DNA of 10,565 nt from Beijerinckiaceae bacterium (GTDB lineage: Bacteria > Pseudomonadota > Alphaproteobacteria > Rhizobiales > Beijerinckiaceae), in the NCBI GenBank assembly GCA_027346205.1, contig DAIESR010000552.1, positions 1 to 10,565 of the forward strand. Direction: 5' to 3'. The position numbers and the translations under genes are program-made. Positions 10,325-10,565 of the stretch are shown piece after piece. Within the stretch, counting starts at the first letter, position 1. Every line of letters starts with the position of its first letter. The notes below the pieces were generated by a model. The model did no database searches, was not told where the DNA came from, and saw only the letters and a list, made by a program, of their open reading frames with translations.

Positions 10325-10565
10325 CCGAGCGCCTCCTATCCCTTGCTGAAGCCGCGAGCCTCTTGCTGATCTCGCCGCGCACCTTGCGCGAGCATGTCAA
10401 AGACGGCACGCTGCCGAGAATCCCGGTCGGCCGCGGCACGAAACGCCAGCGTTATGGGTTCGATCCGGCCGATATCGAGGCCTTCAAGCGCATGCGCAAG
10501 CAGTTCGAGGCGCGTCCATGTCCGTCTACAAGCCCAAGAAAAGCCCGTTCTTCGCCTATGACTTC
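10321..10565 (+). CDS. AlpA/excisionase-like MerR-type HTH protein, runs off window
   Basis: The product starts MTERLLSLAEAASLLLISPR, followed by TLREHVKDGTLPRIPVGRG, RYGFDPADIEAFKRM. This is the Helix_turn_helix_17 (MerR-like) layout: two helices, a short strand with a glycine-arginine wing, and a closing helix D-I-E-A-F. Such proteins next to integrases act as excisionases or as activators of integrase (AlpA type). After residue 62 the frame continues in Ser/Pro/Arg-rich sequence (RPCPSTSPRKARSSPMTS) that is simply the integrase gene read one frame off, and the stop lies beyond the window. It overlaps the preceding gene by four bases. Confidence 0.85.
   Translation, partial: MTERLLSLAEAASLLLISPRTLREHVKDGTLPRIPVGRGTKRQRYGFDPADIEAFKRMRKQFEARPCPSTSPRKARSSPMT
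10518..10565 (+). CDS. Tyrosine-type phage integrase, N-terminus only
   Basis: Only 16 codons are visible: MSVYKPKKSPFFAYDF. This opening (M-S-V-Y-K-x-K-x-S-P-x-F-x-Y-D-F) is typical of tyrosine recombinases of alphaproteobacterial prophages, which start directly inside an upstream excisionase-like gene. The catalytic domain is outside the window, so the class is inferred from the start and context. It implies that an attachment site, often a tRNA gene, follows to the right. The start codon lies inside the excisionase-like frame; no strong Shine-Dalgarno is seen apart from GAGG about eight bases upstream. Confidence 0.75.
   Translation, partial: MSVYKPKKSPFFAYDF

Noticed and set aside
1..10565. 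CRISPR array, tRNA, rRNA or IS element
   Set aside because: No regularly spaced repeats, no cloverleaf-like sequence and no transposase or terminal inverted repeats were recognised. The attachment site expected beside the integrase would lie beyond the right edge.

Overview
The window reads as the immunity, early and integration end of a temperate prophage in a GC-rich alphaproteobacterium. A Rhizobiales host (Methylocystis/Methylosinus/Beijerinckia or Bradyrhizobium-like) is an inference from codon usage, a REP-like GGGGAGGGTGG palindrome, a GcrA-like protein and phage-protein types that I associate with that order. The prophage call rests on a divergent CI-like/Cro-like pair, CI-type operators, an SSB, a Gp37/Gp68 (DUF5131) protein, an excisionase-like protein and the first 16 codons of an integrase at the right edge. 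No capsid, tail, terminase or replication-initiation gene is identifiable here; they probably lie to the left.

Layout. Positions 1-811 hold two leftward genes: a truncated GcrA/SANT-like DNA-binding protein and an unknown helical protein. Each has a similar start region (ending CTTTGCATG) and shares a GTCTTGATCTGTG element 110-125 bases upstream. Positions 1060-1566 hold three tightly overlapping leftward small genes, two of them single-pass membrane proteins; one has only 26 residues. A rightward gene (1614-1856) lies between these and the leftward Cro-like gene (1859-2095). The CI-like repressor with an S24 peptidase domain runs rightward (2181-2795). It partly overlaps a leftward membrane protein gene (2731-3057).

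At 3139-3180 a near-consensus promoter (TTGACA-N16-TATTAT) is covered by two ATACCnnnnGGTAT operators. The same operator sits at the same distance from TTGACA in the cro promoter. This promoter probably drives one long rightward early operon from 3209 to the right edge, with most genes overlapping or nearly touching. It contains four small unknown proteins, a 717-residue ParB-like protein, a 58-residue protein, ssb, two unknown proteins, an ASCH-domain protein, a DUF5131 protein, six further small proteins (one doubtful), an AlpA/excisionase-like protein and the integrase. A likely circuit is that CI silences the early operon and cro in the lysogen, and derepression gives ssb, ParB-like and DNA-metabolism functions plus Xis/Int for excision.

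The most unusual structure is in the ParB-like gene. Its linkers contain perfect palindromes and tandem repeats translated in frame, as if REP-like elements had been accepted inside a coding sequence. Other points are a predicted leaderless cI message (as in lambda PRM), a recurring CCGATGGCTGAYCAAC gene junction, and an open reading frame opposite the 1614-1856 gene with ATGA overlaps at both ends.
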